Source: JAUASV01 sp047605685
Lineage (GTDB): Bacteria; Actinomycetota; Actinomycetes; Actinomycetales; Microbacteriaceae
NCBI GenBank assembly: GCA_047605685.1
Contig: JASGFF010000041.1
Coordinates: 1 to 22,182 of the forward strand
DNA: 22,182 nucleotides
Direction: 5' to 3'
Under the pieces are notes generated by a model. The model ran no database searches, was not told where the DNA came from, and saw only the letters and a list, made by a program, of their open reading frames with translations. Shown piece after piece: positions 7,391-15,529 of this stretch (position 1 is its first letter; every line of letters begins with the position of its first letter). Both the position numbers and the translations under genes were made by a program.

Positions 7391-8229
7391 CGGCGATCGG
7401 CCAGGCCAGCGCCGATGCGACGCTGGCCGTGCGCTCCGCGACGGACACGCCCATCCGGCTGGCCTGGGCGGCGGTGACGGACGTCGGCCGCAAGCGGCAC
7501 GCCAACGAGGACAGCTATCTCGTGCAGCCGCCCGTGTTCGCCGTCGCCGACGGCATGGGCGGCCACCTCGCCGGCGATCGGGCCAGCGCCGCCGTCGTCG
7601 TCCGGCTGAGCGAGCGGCTCACCGGGGAGCAGCTCGCCACCGCAGCCGCCATCGAGCGCGCGCTGTTCGAGGCCACCTACGACATCGGCGTCATCGCCGG
7701 AGACAGCGAGATCGGCGTCGGCACGACGGTCTCCGGCGTCGCCCTCGTCGAGGAGGGCGGGACGCCGTTCTTCGCCGCGTTCAACATCGGCGACAGCCGG
7801 GTCTACGAGGTGGAGGGCGGCGTGCTGCACCAGGTCACCACCGACCACTCGCTCGTGCAGGAGCTCGTCGACGCCGGCCTGATCACGCGCGCCCAGGCGT
7901 TCCGCCACCCGGAGGGCAACATCATCACGCGGGCCGTCGGCTTCGAGACCCGGCCGGTGCCGGACTACACGATGGTGCCGGTGCGGCGCGGCCTGCGGCT
8001 GCTGATCTGCTCCGACGGGCTCACCGGCGAGGTGCGCGAGGACCGCATCCGGATGCTGGCCGCCGCCCCGGTGCCCGCCGCACAGACGGCCGCCGCGCTC
8101 GTCGGCGCCGCACTGGAGAGCGGCGGGCACGACAACGTCACGGTCGTGGTCGTCGACGTCGTCGAGGGCCCGGAGCGCGCCCGGGACGACAGCGACACCG
8201 CCCCCGACGGCCGCTACGGCCCTCGCTGA
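7387..8229 (+). CDS. PP2C-family Ser/Thr protein phosphatase
   Basis: A 280-residue PPM/PP2C phosphatase that removes phosphate from Ser/Thr residues using two metal ions. The metal-binding acids are in place: Asp42 in NEDSYL, Asp55 in ADGMGGH, Asp210 in CSDGLTG and Asp249 in GGHDN. GTTVSG (112-117) and NIGDSRVY (133-140) are further family blocks. There is no transmembrane segment, unlike the PstP phosphatase of cell-division loci, so it should be soluble. The GTG start overlaps the FHA stop by four bases, giving an FHA reader and an eraser in one unit. No writer kinase accompanies them here. A preceding 25-residue extension is unconserved. Confidence 0.93.
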   Translation: MTAIGQASADATLAVRSATDTPIRLAWAAVTDVGRKRHANEDSYLVQPPVFAVADGMGGHLAGDRASAAVVVRLSERLTGEQLATAAAIERALFEATYDIGVIAGDSEIGVGTTVSGVALVEEGGTPFFAAFNIGDSRVYEVEGGVLHQVTTDHSLVQELVDAGLITRAQAFRHPEGNIITRAVGFETRPVPDYTMVPVRRGLRLLICSDGLTGEVREDRIRMLAAAPVPAAQTAAALVGAALESGGHDNVTVVVVDVVEGPERARDDSDTAPDGRYGPR

Positions 8230-8259
8230 GTCGCGGCCCGGCGCCTCCTCCACGTTCCC

Positions 8260-8277
8260 GCGCCGTCCCCACGGCGC
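8260..8277. terminator. Possible hairpin between phosphatase and FtsK-like gene
   Basis: GCGCCGT (8260-8266) pairs perfectly with ACGGCGC (8271-8277) around a CCCC loop, 31 bp after the phosphatase stop and about 45 bp before the next start. No T-tract follows. It could attenuate or terminate, or may be compositional chance. Confidence 0.3.
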
Positions 8278-8321
8278 CCGGCGGGCGGGACTTGGCCGGG
8301 GGCGGGCGCTCTACTGCCGGG

Positions 8322-11198
8322 ATGACATCCGATGCCGGTGCCGAGCGTGTCGCGGCACCACGACCGCCGGTGCCGCCGCCGCGGCATCCGCTGCCGCTGC
8401 TGCAGTGCCTCGCGCCGGTGGCGGCGAGCCTCGCGCTGTGGGCGCTCACCCGCTCGCCGTTCTCGCTCGTCTTCGCCGTGCTGGGCCCGCTCGTCGCCCT
8501 CGGCTCGCTCCTGGACGCCCGGCTGGCCGCCCGCGGCCACGCCCGGCAGGAGCGGCGACGTTTCGCGGCCGAGCTCGAGCGCGCCGGCGCGCGCGTGCGC
8601 GAGCTGCACGAGCGGGAGCGCGCCGTGCTCGAGGGCGCGCTGCCCTCGGCGGCCGAGCGGGTCGAGCGCATCGGGCGCGACCCGGAGAGCTGGTGCCGGA
8701 CCTCGGCCGACGCCGTCCTCGTGCTCGGGCGCGCTCGCACCGAGAGCCGCGTCCGGCTGGAGGATGACGGCGCGCTGCACGCCGAGGACGAGCGCCTGGT
8801 CCGGCTACGCGCCGAGGCGGGCATGCTCGAGGAGGCCCCGATCGCGACCGGCGGCGATGTGGCCGTCGTCGGGCCCCTCGCGCTCGCGCGGCCGATCGCC
8901 CGCGGGCTGGTGCTGCAGCTCGCCGCCCAGCTGAGCCCGGCGCAGGCGAGCGTCGTCGTCGCCGAGCCGCCGCCCGCGGGGCACTGGCTCGCGCGGCTGC
9001 CGCAGCCGATCGTCGTGGAGCCGGCTGACGGCCCGGCGGCCGAGCTCGTCCGGCTTCGGGACGCCCACGGCGAGCGCGCGGTCGCCGTCGTCGCCGCCGG
9101 GGCCCAGGCTCCGGCCGGATGCCGCTGCGTGCTCGACGTCTCGGCGCGGCCGCGGGTGGTCCGGCACGAGGACGGCCGACGGCTCGGCCCGGTGCGCGTG
9201 GAGGCGGTGAGCGCGGCGGCCGCGCTCGCCGCGGCGGAGCTGCTCGCCCGGGCCGCCCGTGACCGACCCGGCGTGCTCGGCGCCGCTCGGCCGCCGGAGA
9301 GCGTGGCGTTCGCCGAGCTGCCCGCGCCCGCGGCGGAGCGGGCGGGCCCCGCCGCGCCCATGGGTCTCGCCGCGCCGATCGGTCTCGGGCCCGGCGGGGC
9401 ACCCACCGTCGTGGACCTCGTGCGGGACGGCCCGCACGCCGTCGTCGGCGGCACGACCGGCAGCGGCAAGAGCGAGCTGCTGGTCAGCTGGGTGCTCGCC
9501 CTCGCCGAGCGCCACCCGCCCGAGCGGCTGACGTTCCTGCTCGTCGACTTCAAGGGCGGCTCCGCCTTCGCGCCGCTCGTCCGGCTGCCGCACTGCGTGG
9601 GGGTGATCTCGGACCTCGGACCGGCCGAGGCGCTGCGGGCGCTGGCGAGCCTGCGCGCCGAGCTGCGCCGCCGCGAGGCCGAGCTCGCCCGCCACGCGGT
9701 CCGCACCGTCGAGGAGCTGTCCGCGGGCGTGCTGGCCCGGCTCGTGGTGGTCGTCGACGAGTTCGCGGTGATCGTGGCCGAGCATCCCGAGCTGCACGCG
9801 CTGTTCGCCGACCTCGCCGCGCGCGGCCGCTCCCTCGGCATCCACCTGGTGCTGTGCACGCAGCGGCCCGCGGGCACGGTGCGCGACGGCGTGCTCGCCA
9901 ACGTGGACCTGCGCCTCTGCCTGCGGGTGAACAACCGGCAGGACTCGCTGGCGCTCATCGGCACGGACGCCGCGGCGCTGCTGCCGCCGCGGCCGGCGGG
10001 GCGCGCGCTGCTGTCGATCGCCGGCCGGGAGCCGGTCGCCGTGCAGGTGGCGCTCGCGACCCCGGAGGACGCCGAGGCCGTGCTCCGCGGCGCCCCGGCG
10101 GCCCGGCCGCACCGGCCCTGGCTCGACCCGCTGCCGGCGAGGATCGCCCTGACCGCGCTGCCCGCCCTGACCGCGGACCGGCTCGGCGCGGTGCGGCTCG
10201 GCCTCGGCGACCTGCCCGAGGAGCAGGCGCAGCCGTTGCGCTGCTGGCGGCCCGGGCTCGACGGCCACCTCCTCGCCGTCGGCGCGGGCCGCTCGGGGCG
10301 CAGCGGCCTGCTCGCCCTCGTCGCCAGCCAGGTGGCCCGGCCGATCGTGATCGCACCGGAGGCCGAGGCGGCCTGGGACGCGGTGACGGAGCTGGCCCAT
10401 CGCGCGGAGGCCCGCGGCGGGGGCAGTGGCCGAGAAAGCGGCCGGGAAAACGGCGGGGGCAGCGGTGCCGAGACCGTCGTGCTCCTCGACGACCTCGACG
10501 CGCTGCTGGCCCGCATGCCCGAGGAGCACCGCGCCGCCTTCGCCGAGGCGCTCGGCGCGCTGCTGCGGTCGGGGGCCGCGGCCGGTCTCGCCCTCGCGCT
10601 CACGACGCAGCGGACCACCGGGGCGGCGGCCGCGCTCGCCGCGCTCTGCGACGTCCGGATCACGCTGCGGATGCCCTCGCGCCAGGAGCACCTGCTCGCC
10701 GGCGCGCCCGCGGAGGCCTACGACGCGGCGGCGCCGCCCGGACGCGGCATCCTCGACGGCACGCCGCTGCAGCTCGCGCTGTCGCCGGCCGCGCTGCCGG
10801 CGCCCTGGCACCCGCCGAGCGTGGGCGTCGCCCTCGAGGGCCCGTTGGCCGTCGTCGCCGCCGCACCCGAGAGCGTCGTCGAGGCGATCGACCCCGGCCG
10901 CCTCGTCGGGGCGCGCGCCGCCGATGCGCGGGAGCGCGCCGAGGGCGGCGCCGTGGTGCTCGGCGATCCCGCGGACTGGCAGGCGGCCTGGGGGCTGCTC
11001 CCGGCCCTCGCGGCGCGGATGCCGGTGCTGTTCCTGGGCTGCTCGGTGCCGGACATCCGGGCGCTCGCGCGGTCGGCCCAGCTGCCGCCTCCGGGCGCCG
11101 CCGCGGGGGCCGTGCTGCTCGGGCCGGGCGGGCGGATGCGCCGCGCCCATCTCGTGACGACGACGGATTCCGCAGCCGGAGAGCCGTGCAGCCGCTGA
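8322..11198 (+). CDS. FtsK/SpoIIIE-family ATPase resembling a type VII secretion motor (EccC/EssC-like)
   Basis: A 958-residue membrane-anchored ATPase. A Pro-rich start leads to two hydrophobic helices (about 24-42 and 47-65), an Arg/Glu-rich coiled-coil stretch (68-105), a linker domain, and two tandem FtsK-type modules. The first is intact: Walker A GTTGSGKS with Lys383, then VDFKGGSAF, Walker B LVVVVDEF with Asp479/Glu480, and CTQRP. The second is degenerate: GAGRSGRS (654-661) has Arg660 in place of the catalytic Lys, with an acidic VVLLDDLD (719-726). Two or three such modules, with the rear ones degenerate, is the plan of EccC/EssC rather than of DNA-pumping FtsK, and no gamma DNA-reading domain is seen. 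A Gly-rich insert (about 700-716) is encoded by copies of the upstream repeat. ATG 8322 is preferred over an in-frame TTG at 8292. Its role as a protein exporter is inferred. Confidence 0.88.
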   Translation: MTSDAGAERVAAPRPPVPPPRHPLPLLQCLAPVAASLALWALTRSPFSLVFAVLGPLVALGSLLDARLAARGHARQERRRFAAELERAGARVRELHERERAVLEGALPSAAERVERIGRDPESWCRTSADAVLVLGRARTESRVRLEDDGALHAEDERLVRLRAEAGMLEEAPIATGGDVAVVGPLALARPIARGLVLQLAAQLSPAQASVVVAEPPPAGHWLARLPQPIVVEPADGPAAELVRLRDAHGERAVAVVAAGAQAPAGCRCVLDVSARPRVVRHEDGRRLGPVRVEAVSAAAALAAAELLARAARDRPGVLGAARPPESVAFAELPAPAAERAGPAAPMGLAAPIGLGPGGAPTVVDLVRDGPHAVVGGTTGSGKSELLVSWVLALAERHPPERLTFLLVDFKGGSAFAPLVRLPHCVGVISDLGPAEALRALASLRAELRRREAELARHAVRTVEELSAGVLARLVVVVDEFAVIVAEHPELHALFADLAARGRSLGIHLVLCTQRPAGTVRDGVLANVDLRLCLRVNNRQDSLALIGTDAAALLPPRPAGRALLSIAGREPVAVQVALATPEDAEAVLRGAPAARPHRPWLDPLPARIALTALPALTADRLGAVRLGLGDLPEEQAQPLRCWRPGLDGHLLAVGAGRSGRSGLLALVASQVARPIVIAPEAEAAWDAVTELAHRAEARGGGSGRESGRENGGGSGAETVVLLDDLDALLARMPEEHRAAFAEALGALLRSGAAAGLALALTTQRTTGAAAALAALCDVRITLRMPSRQEHLLAGAPAEAYDAAAPPGRGILDGTPLQLALSPAALPAPWHPPSVGVALEGPLAVVAAAPESVVEAIDPGRLVGARAADARERAEGGAVVLGDPADWQAAWGLLPALAARMPVLFLGCSVPDIRALARSAQLPPPGAAAGAVLLGPGGRMRRAHLVTTTDSAAGEPCSR
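10419..10475. repeat. Repeat units inside the FtsK-like gene, similar to the 6787-6905 array
   Basis: GGGGGCAGTGGCCGAGAAA (10419-10437) and GGGGGCAGCGGTGCCGAGA (10455-10473) flank a partial unit, GGCCGGGAAAAC. They are close to the intergenic unit GGGCAGCGCCGAGAAA. In frame they encode a flexible Gly/Ser/Arg/Glu linker in the degenerate second ATPase module. Confidence 0.5.
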
Positions 11199-11316
11199 TT
11201 TCGTGAAGATTCTGTTACAGCGTCGCCGATTCGCTTGTTCGCCGTGGTCCGGTCGCCGATCGCTGTGCCAGGATCGATCTCGCGGCCCGGGCCGCGTTTC
11301 TGCCAGGCGCATAGCT

Positions 11317-11322
11317 GAGGAG
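11317..11322 (+). promoter_or_regulatory. Ribosome binding site of potD
   Basis: GAGGAG lies five bases before the ATG at 11328. It is the strongest Shine-Dalgarno sequence in the window and rules out the in-frame GTG at 11322 as start. I see no convincing promoter hexamers in the rest of the 129-bp gap from 11199. Confidence 0.75.
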
Positions 11323-11327
11323 TGACC

Positions 11328-12542
11328 ATGGCCAGACGGCTTCCCGACGACCCCATCATCCGCCGGCTGGTGCAGCAGGCTCAGGCCGCCCGACTGAGCC
11401 GGCGCGCGATGCTGCTCGGCGCCGGCGGCCTGGCGACGGCCGCGACGCTCGCCGCCTGCTCGACCGGCACCGGAGGATCCTCGAAGCCGACGGCTGCCGC
11501 CGACGTCTCCGACACGGACAAGACGCTCAAGTGGTCGAACTGGCCCGCCTACCTCGACCAGGACGACGACGGCAACTACACCACCCTCGAGGCGTTCGAG
11601 GCGCAGAGCGGCATCACCGTCACCTACACCGAGGACATCGACGACAACAGCTCCTACTACGCGAAGGTGCGCGACCAGCTCGCCCTCGGCCAGGACATCG
11701 GTGCCGACCTCGTCTGCCTCACCGACTGGATGGTCAACCGTTGGATCACGCTCGGCTACACGCAGGAGCTCGACCACGACAACATCCCGAACATCGCGAA
11801 CCTGGTCTCCGACCTGGAGAACCCCGACTTCGACCCGGGTCGGGTGTACTCGCTGCCCTGGCAGGGCGGCTTCGCCGGGCTGTGCTGGAACGTCGAGAAG
11901 GTGCCGAACGGCCTGCAGAGCATCGACGATCTCTGGGACTCCTCGCTCAAGGGCAAGGTCGGCGTGCTCTCCGAGATGCGCGACACCATCGGCCTGCTCA
12001 TGCTCAGCCAGGGCGTCGACATCTCCGGCGACTTCACCGACGAGCAGTTCGAGAACGCCATCGACCTGTTCACCGAGAAGGTCGAGGACGGGCAGATCCG
12101 CAACGTCAAGGGCAACGCCTACCTGGAGGACCTGCAGAACGAGGACACCCTCGCGGCGATCGTGTGGTCCGGCGACATCAGCGTGCTCAACGCCGAGGTC
12201 GGCGAGGAGAAGTGGAAGTTCGTCATCCCGGACTCCGGCGGCACGATCTGGAACGACAACTTCATGGTGCCGATCGGCTCGGGACACAAGGCCAACGCCG
12301 AGGAGCTCATGAACTACTACTACGACCCCGAGGTCGCCGCGCAGGTGGCGGCCTGGGTCAACTACATCACGCCGGTCGAGGGCGCGCAGGAGGCGATGGA
12401 GTCGATCGACGCGGATCTCGCCACCGACGACCTGATCTTCCCCTCGGAGGACATGCTCGCGCAGGTCAAGCGGTTCCGCTCGCTCACGACCTCCGAGGAG
12501 TCGAAGTACCAGGCGGCGTTCCAGGCCGTGCTGCTCGGCTGA
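11328..12542 (+). CDS. potD: Polyamine-binding lipoprotein of an ABC importer (PotD-like)
   Basis: A 404-residue extracytoplasmic solute-binding protein that captures spermidine, putrescine or a similar polyamine. The N terminus has a twin-arginine-type motif (LSRRAMLLGAGG, Arg25-Arg26) followed by the lipobox LAAC with Cys44, so the mature protein should be a Tat-exported, lipid-anchored protein. The mature part opens with TLKWSNWPAYLD and holds YSLPWQGGFAGLCWN and VWSGDISVLN, typical of the PotD/PotF group. The many acidic residues fit a cationic ligand, but the exact polyamine cannot be read. It opens the potD-potA-potB-potC operon; putting potD first differs from E. coli potABCD. Its stop lies within the palindrome CGGCTGAGCCG (12536-12546). 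Confidence 0.92.
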   Translation: MARRLPDDPIIRRLVQQAQAARLSRRAMLLGAGGLATAATLAACSTGTGGSSKPTAAADVSDTDKTLKWSNWPAYLDQDDDGNYTTLEAFEAQSGITVTYTEDIDDNSSYYAKVRDQLALGQDIGADLVCLTDWMVNRWITLGYTQELDHDNIPNIANLVSDLENPDFDPGRVYSLPWQGGFAGLCWNVEKVPNGLQSIDDLWDSSLKGKVGVLSEMRDTIGLLMLSQGVDISGDFTDEQFENAIDLFTEKVEDGQIRNVKGNAYLEDLQNEDTLAAIVWSGDISVLNAEVGEEKWKFVIPDSGGTIWNDNFMVPIGSGHKANAEELMNYYYDPEVAAQVAAWVNYITPVEGAQEAMESIDADLATDDLIFPSEDMLAQVKRFRSLTTSEESKYQAAFQAVLLG

Positions 12543-12558
12543 GCCGGGCGGACGGCAG

Positions 12559-13809
12559 ATGGCACAGCGCACCCCCGCCCCGCGCGACACCGCGCCCGGC
12601 ACGAGCGCCCGGGCGTTCGCCGAGGCGGGCGCCGACCTGGAGCTGCGGGGCATCACCAAGCGGTTCCCCGGCTTCACGGCGATCGAGAGCCTCGACCTGA
12701 GCATCCCCGCCGGCTCCTTCTTCGCGCTGCTCGGCCCCTCCGGCTGCGGCAAGACCACGACGCTGCGTCTCGTCGCCGGGCTCGAGGAGCCGACCGCGGG
12801 CAGCATCCTCATCGGCGGCGCCGACGTCACCCGCACCAAGCCGCACCGGCGGCCGGTCAACACCGTGTTCCAGAGCTACGCGCTGTTCCCGCACATGAGC
12901 GTGCTCGACAACGTCGCCTTCGGGCTCCGGCGTCGCGGGATCGCCGACGCCGTCGCCCGGGCCCACGAGGCGCTGCGCCTCGTCGAGCTCGACCACGTCG
13001 CCGCCCGGCGGCCGCAGCAGCTCTCCGGCGGCCAGCAGCAGCGGGTCGCCCTGGCCCGCGCCGTCGTCAACCGGCCGGCGCTGCTGCTGCTCGACGAGCC
13101 GCTCGGTGCCCTCGACCTCAAGCTGCGCCGGCAGATGCAGCTCGAACTCAAGAGCATCCAGTCGGAGGTGGGGCTGACGTTCCTGCACGTCACCCACGAC
13201 CAGGAGGAGGCCATGACGATGGCCGACACCGTCGCCGTCATGAACCGCGGGCGCATCGAGCAGCTGGGCCCGCCCGAGGCGCTCTACGAGCTGCCCGAGA
13301 CCGCGTTCGTGGCCAACTTCCTTGGCCAGTCGAACCTGTTCACCGGCTCGGTGCGCTCCCGTACCGGCGACACCGTCGTCGTCGACGTCGCCGGCGTGCG
13401 GCTCGCCGTGCCCGCCGAGCGGGCCCGGCGGCACAGCGGCGAGATCGTCATCGGCGTGCGCCCGGAGAAGGTGACGCTGCTCACCGAGCGGCCGCGCGCG
13501 GCATCCGGGACGAACGCCATCGGCCCGGGCCGCGTCGTCGACGTCTCGTTCAGCGGCGTGAGCACCCAGTACCAGGTGGCGGTGCCCGGGATGGGCACGA
13601 TCGTCGTGTTCGCCCAGAACATGGTGGTCGGTCCCGTCGTCGCGCTCGGCGCGGAGGTGTGGCTGCGCTGGGGCGTCGAGCACGGCTTCGGCCTCGGCGA
13701 CGACCCCGCCGACGTCGTGCAGCCCGGTCGTTTCGTCGACGACGCCGACACCTCGGCGATCGCCCTGCAGCAGCGCGAGGCGCTCGAGGCGGAACTGGAC
13801 GCGGGCTGA
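12559..13809 (+). CDS. potA: Polyamine ABC importer ATPase (PotA-like)
   Basis: A 416-residue cytoplasmic ATPase that powers the importer. Walker A GPSGCGKTT is at 59-67 (Lys65), the signature LSGGQQQRVALARA starts at 155, Walker B LLLLDEP has Asp179/Glu180, and the switch His213 is in VTHDQEEAMTMAD. The last 150 residues form the regulatory TOBE-type domain usual in PotA and MalK relatives (for example IGVRPEKVTL). The N terminus has a roughly 25-residue Pro/Ala/Arg-rich extension before the conserved LELRGITKRF. It starts 16 bp after potD, and its TGA overlaps the potB ATG (TGATG), so potA and potB are translationally coupled. Confidence 0.93.
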   Translation: MAQRTPAPRDTAPGTSARAFAEAGADLELRGITKRFPGFTAIESLDLSIPAGSFFALLGPSGCGKTTTLRLVAGLEEPTAGSILIGGADVTRTKPHRRPVNTVFQSYALFPHMSVLDNVAFGLRRRGIADAVARAHEALRLVELDHVAARRPQQLSGGQQQRVALARAVVNRPALLLLDEPLGALDLKLRRQMQLELKSIQSEVGLTFLHVTHDQEEAMTMADTVAVMNRGRIEQLGPPEALYELPETAFVANFLGQSNLFTGSVRSRTGDTVVVDVAGVRLAVPAERARRHSGEIVIGVRPEKVTLLTERPRAASGTNAIGPGRVVDVSFSGVSTQYQVAVPGMGTIVVFAQNMVVGPVVALGAEVWLRWGVEHGFGLGDDPADVVQPGRFVDDADTSAIALQQREALEAELDAG

Positions 13810-14726
13810 TGGCGTTCGGGGCGTTCGCGGGCGGCGGGGCGTCTGCCGTCGAGGCCGCGCCCAAGCGGCGCAGCTGGATCGCGCTCGTGCTGCTCGCGCC
13901 CGGCATCGCCTACCTGGCGCTGTTCTTCCTCGTGCCGCTGGTCTCGCTGCTCATGACGTCGTTCTACGCCGCCGACCCCTCCGGCGACATCGGCGTGTAC
14001 AACGCCGCGTTCCAGTGGCAGAACTACCTCACGGTCGTGCAGAGCTACGGCCCGCACATCATCCGCTCGTTCCTGTACGCGCTGCTGGCCACCGTGTTCG
14101 CGCTCCTGTTCAGCTATCCGCTGGCCTACTTCCTCGGCGTCACGCTGCGCCGCTACGCGCTGCTGCAGGCGCTCGGGGTGACGCTCGTGATCGCGCCGTT
14201 CTTCATCAGCTTCCTGCTGCGCACCCTCGCCTGGAAGGCGATCCTCTCCGACTCGGGCCCGGTGTGGGCGGCGCTGCACGCCCTCTTGCTGTTCGGCTCC
14301 GACGACCACATCACCGGCACGCCGTTCTCCGTGGTGTTCGGCCTGACCTACAACTTCATCCCGTTCATGTGCCTGCCGCTGTACACATCGCTCGAACGGC
14401 TGGACCTGCGCTATGTCGAGGCCGGCGGCGACCTGTACGCGAGCCCGGTGCAGACGTTCCTGCGGGTGACGCTGCCGCTGTCGGCCCCCGGCATCGTCTC
14501 CGGCTCGCTGCTGACGTTCATCCCCGCCGCCGGCGACTACGTGAACGCCTCCGAGAGCTTCCTCGGCGGCACCGGCACCCAGATGATCGGCAACGTCATC
14601 GAGACGAACTTCCTCGAGCTGGAGAACTACCCCGCGGCGGCGGCCATGTCGATCATCCTGATGGCGATCATCCTCGTGCTCGTCGGCCTCTACGTGCGCC
14701 GCAGCGGGACGGCGGACCTGCTGTGA
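13809..14726 (+). CDS. potB: Polyamine ABC importer permease (PotB-like)
   Basis: A 305-residue inner-membrane permease with about six hydrophobic helices, the first at roughly 22-48. The EAA loop that docks on the ATPase reads YVEAGGDLYASPVQTFLRVT (about residues 200-219) followed by LPLSAPG, matching the family pattern EA...G...LP...PG. It has the long periplasmic loop after the first helix that is usual for PotB. The start ATG overlaps the potA stop, and its own TGA overlaps the potC start (GTGA). Together with PotC it should form the transmembrane channel. Confidence 0.92.
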   Translation: MAFGAFAGGGASAVEAAPKRRSWIALVLLAPGIAYLALFFLVPLVSLLMTSFYAADPSGDIGVYNAAFQWQNYLTVVQSYGPHIIRSFLYALLATVFALLFSYPLAYFLGVTLRRYALLQALGVTLVIAPFFISFLLRTLAWKAILSDSGPVWAALHALLLFGSDDHITGTPFSVVFGLTYNFIPFMCLPLYTSLERLDLRYVEAGGDLYASPVQTFLRVTLPLSAPGIVSGSLLTFIPAAGDYVNASESFLGGTGTQMIGNVIETNFLELENYPAAAAMSIILMAIILVLVGLYVRRSGTADLL

Positions 14727-15529
14727 GCCCGGTCGCCCGCTTCCTCGGCCGGAACGCGCTGTGGGTGTACGGCGTGATCGCCTTCCTGTTCCTGCTCGTG
14801 CCGATCGTCTACACGATCGTGTTCAGCTTCAACGACGCCCGCCGCACCAACATCGTCTGGCGCGGCTTCACGCTCGACAACTGGCTCGGCATCTGCGACG
14901 AGCCCACCGTGTGCGTCGCCTTCGCGAACAGCATCGTCGTCGGCCTCGTCGCGACGCTGCTCGCGACCACGATGGGCACGGCGATCGCGATCGCCCTGGT
15001 GCGCTACCGGTTCCGGTTCCGCGCCGGCGTGACGCTGCTGCTGTTCCTGCCGATGGCGAGCCCCGAGGTGGTGCTCGGCGCGGGCCTGGCCGCGGAGTTC
15101 CTCACCGCCGGCGTGCCCAAGGGCATGGGCACCGTGATCATCGCCCACACGATGTTCTGCATCAGCTTCGTGGTGACCACCGTGCGCGCCCGGGTCGCCG
15201 GCCTCGATCCGGCCCTCGAGGAGGCCGGCCGCGACCTCTACGCCGGCCCGGCCCAGGTGTTCTGGCGGATCACGTTCCCGCTGCTGCTGCCGGGCATCGT
15301 CGCGGCCGCGCTGCTGAGCTTCAGCCTGAGCTTTGACGACTTCATCATCACGAACTTCAACTCGGGCGCGTTCACGACGTTCCCGAAGTACCTGTACGTC
15401 GCCGCGGCGCGCGGCATCCCGCCGCAGGGCAACGTGATCGCGAGCGCCGTGTTCATCATCGCCATCGTCGTCGTGGTCGTCACCCAGCTCAGCGGTGCCG
15501 CCCGGCGCAAGCGGCTCGCGGCGCGCTAG
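14723..15529 (+). CDS. potC: Polyamine ABC importer permease (PotC-like)
   Basis: A 268-residue inner-membrane permease with about six helices, the second channel subunit. The EAA loop LEEAGRDLYAGPAQVFWRIT is followed by FPLLLPGIVAA, and SFSLSFDDFIIT after it is characteristic of PotC-type proteins. The GTG start overlaps the potB stop by four bases. The gene ends in TAG, unlike the TGA used by most genes here, and the protein ends in a short basic tail (RRKRLAAR). It is the last gene of the importer operon; the DNA downstream is a decayed zone with no clear terminator. Confidence 0.92.
   Translation: MSPVARFLGRNALWVYGVIAFLFLLVPIVYTIVFSFNDARRTNIVWRGFTLDNWLGICDEPTVCVAFANSIVVGLVATLLATTMGTAIAIALVRYRFRFRAGVTLLLFLPMASPEVVLGAGLAAEFLTAGVPKGMGTVIIAHTMFCISFVVTTVRARVAGLDPALEEAGRDLYAGPAQVFWRITFPLLLPGIVAAALLSFSLSFDDFIITNFNSGAFTTFPKYLYVAAARGIPPQGNVIASAVFIIAIVVVVVTQLSGAARRKRLAAR

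Noticed and set aside
11235..11274. TTGTTC and CAGGAT considered as a potD promoter
   Set aside because: They are separated by 28 bp, far from the usual 16-18, and no better pair was found.
6762..11327. Search for WXG100-type small genes around the FtsK-like ATPase
   Set aside because: The gaps (6762-6904, 8230-8321, 11199-11327) are too short for a roughly 100-residue gene, and no WxG motif in a helical small frame was seen.
8805..12863. Very long minus-strand open frame (over 1300 codons) opposite the FtsK-like gene and potD
   Set aside because: It mirrors real genes on the plus strand, has no recognisable domain, and arises because stop codons are rare in this composition. The overlapping minus frame at 8138-10663 was rejected for the same reason.
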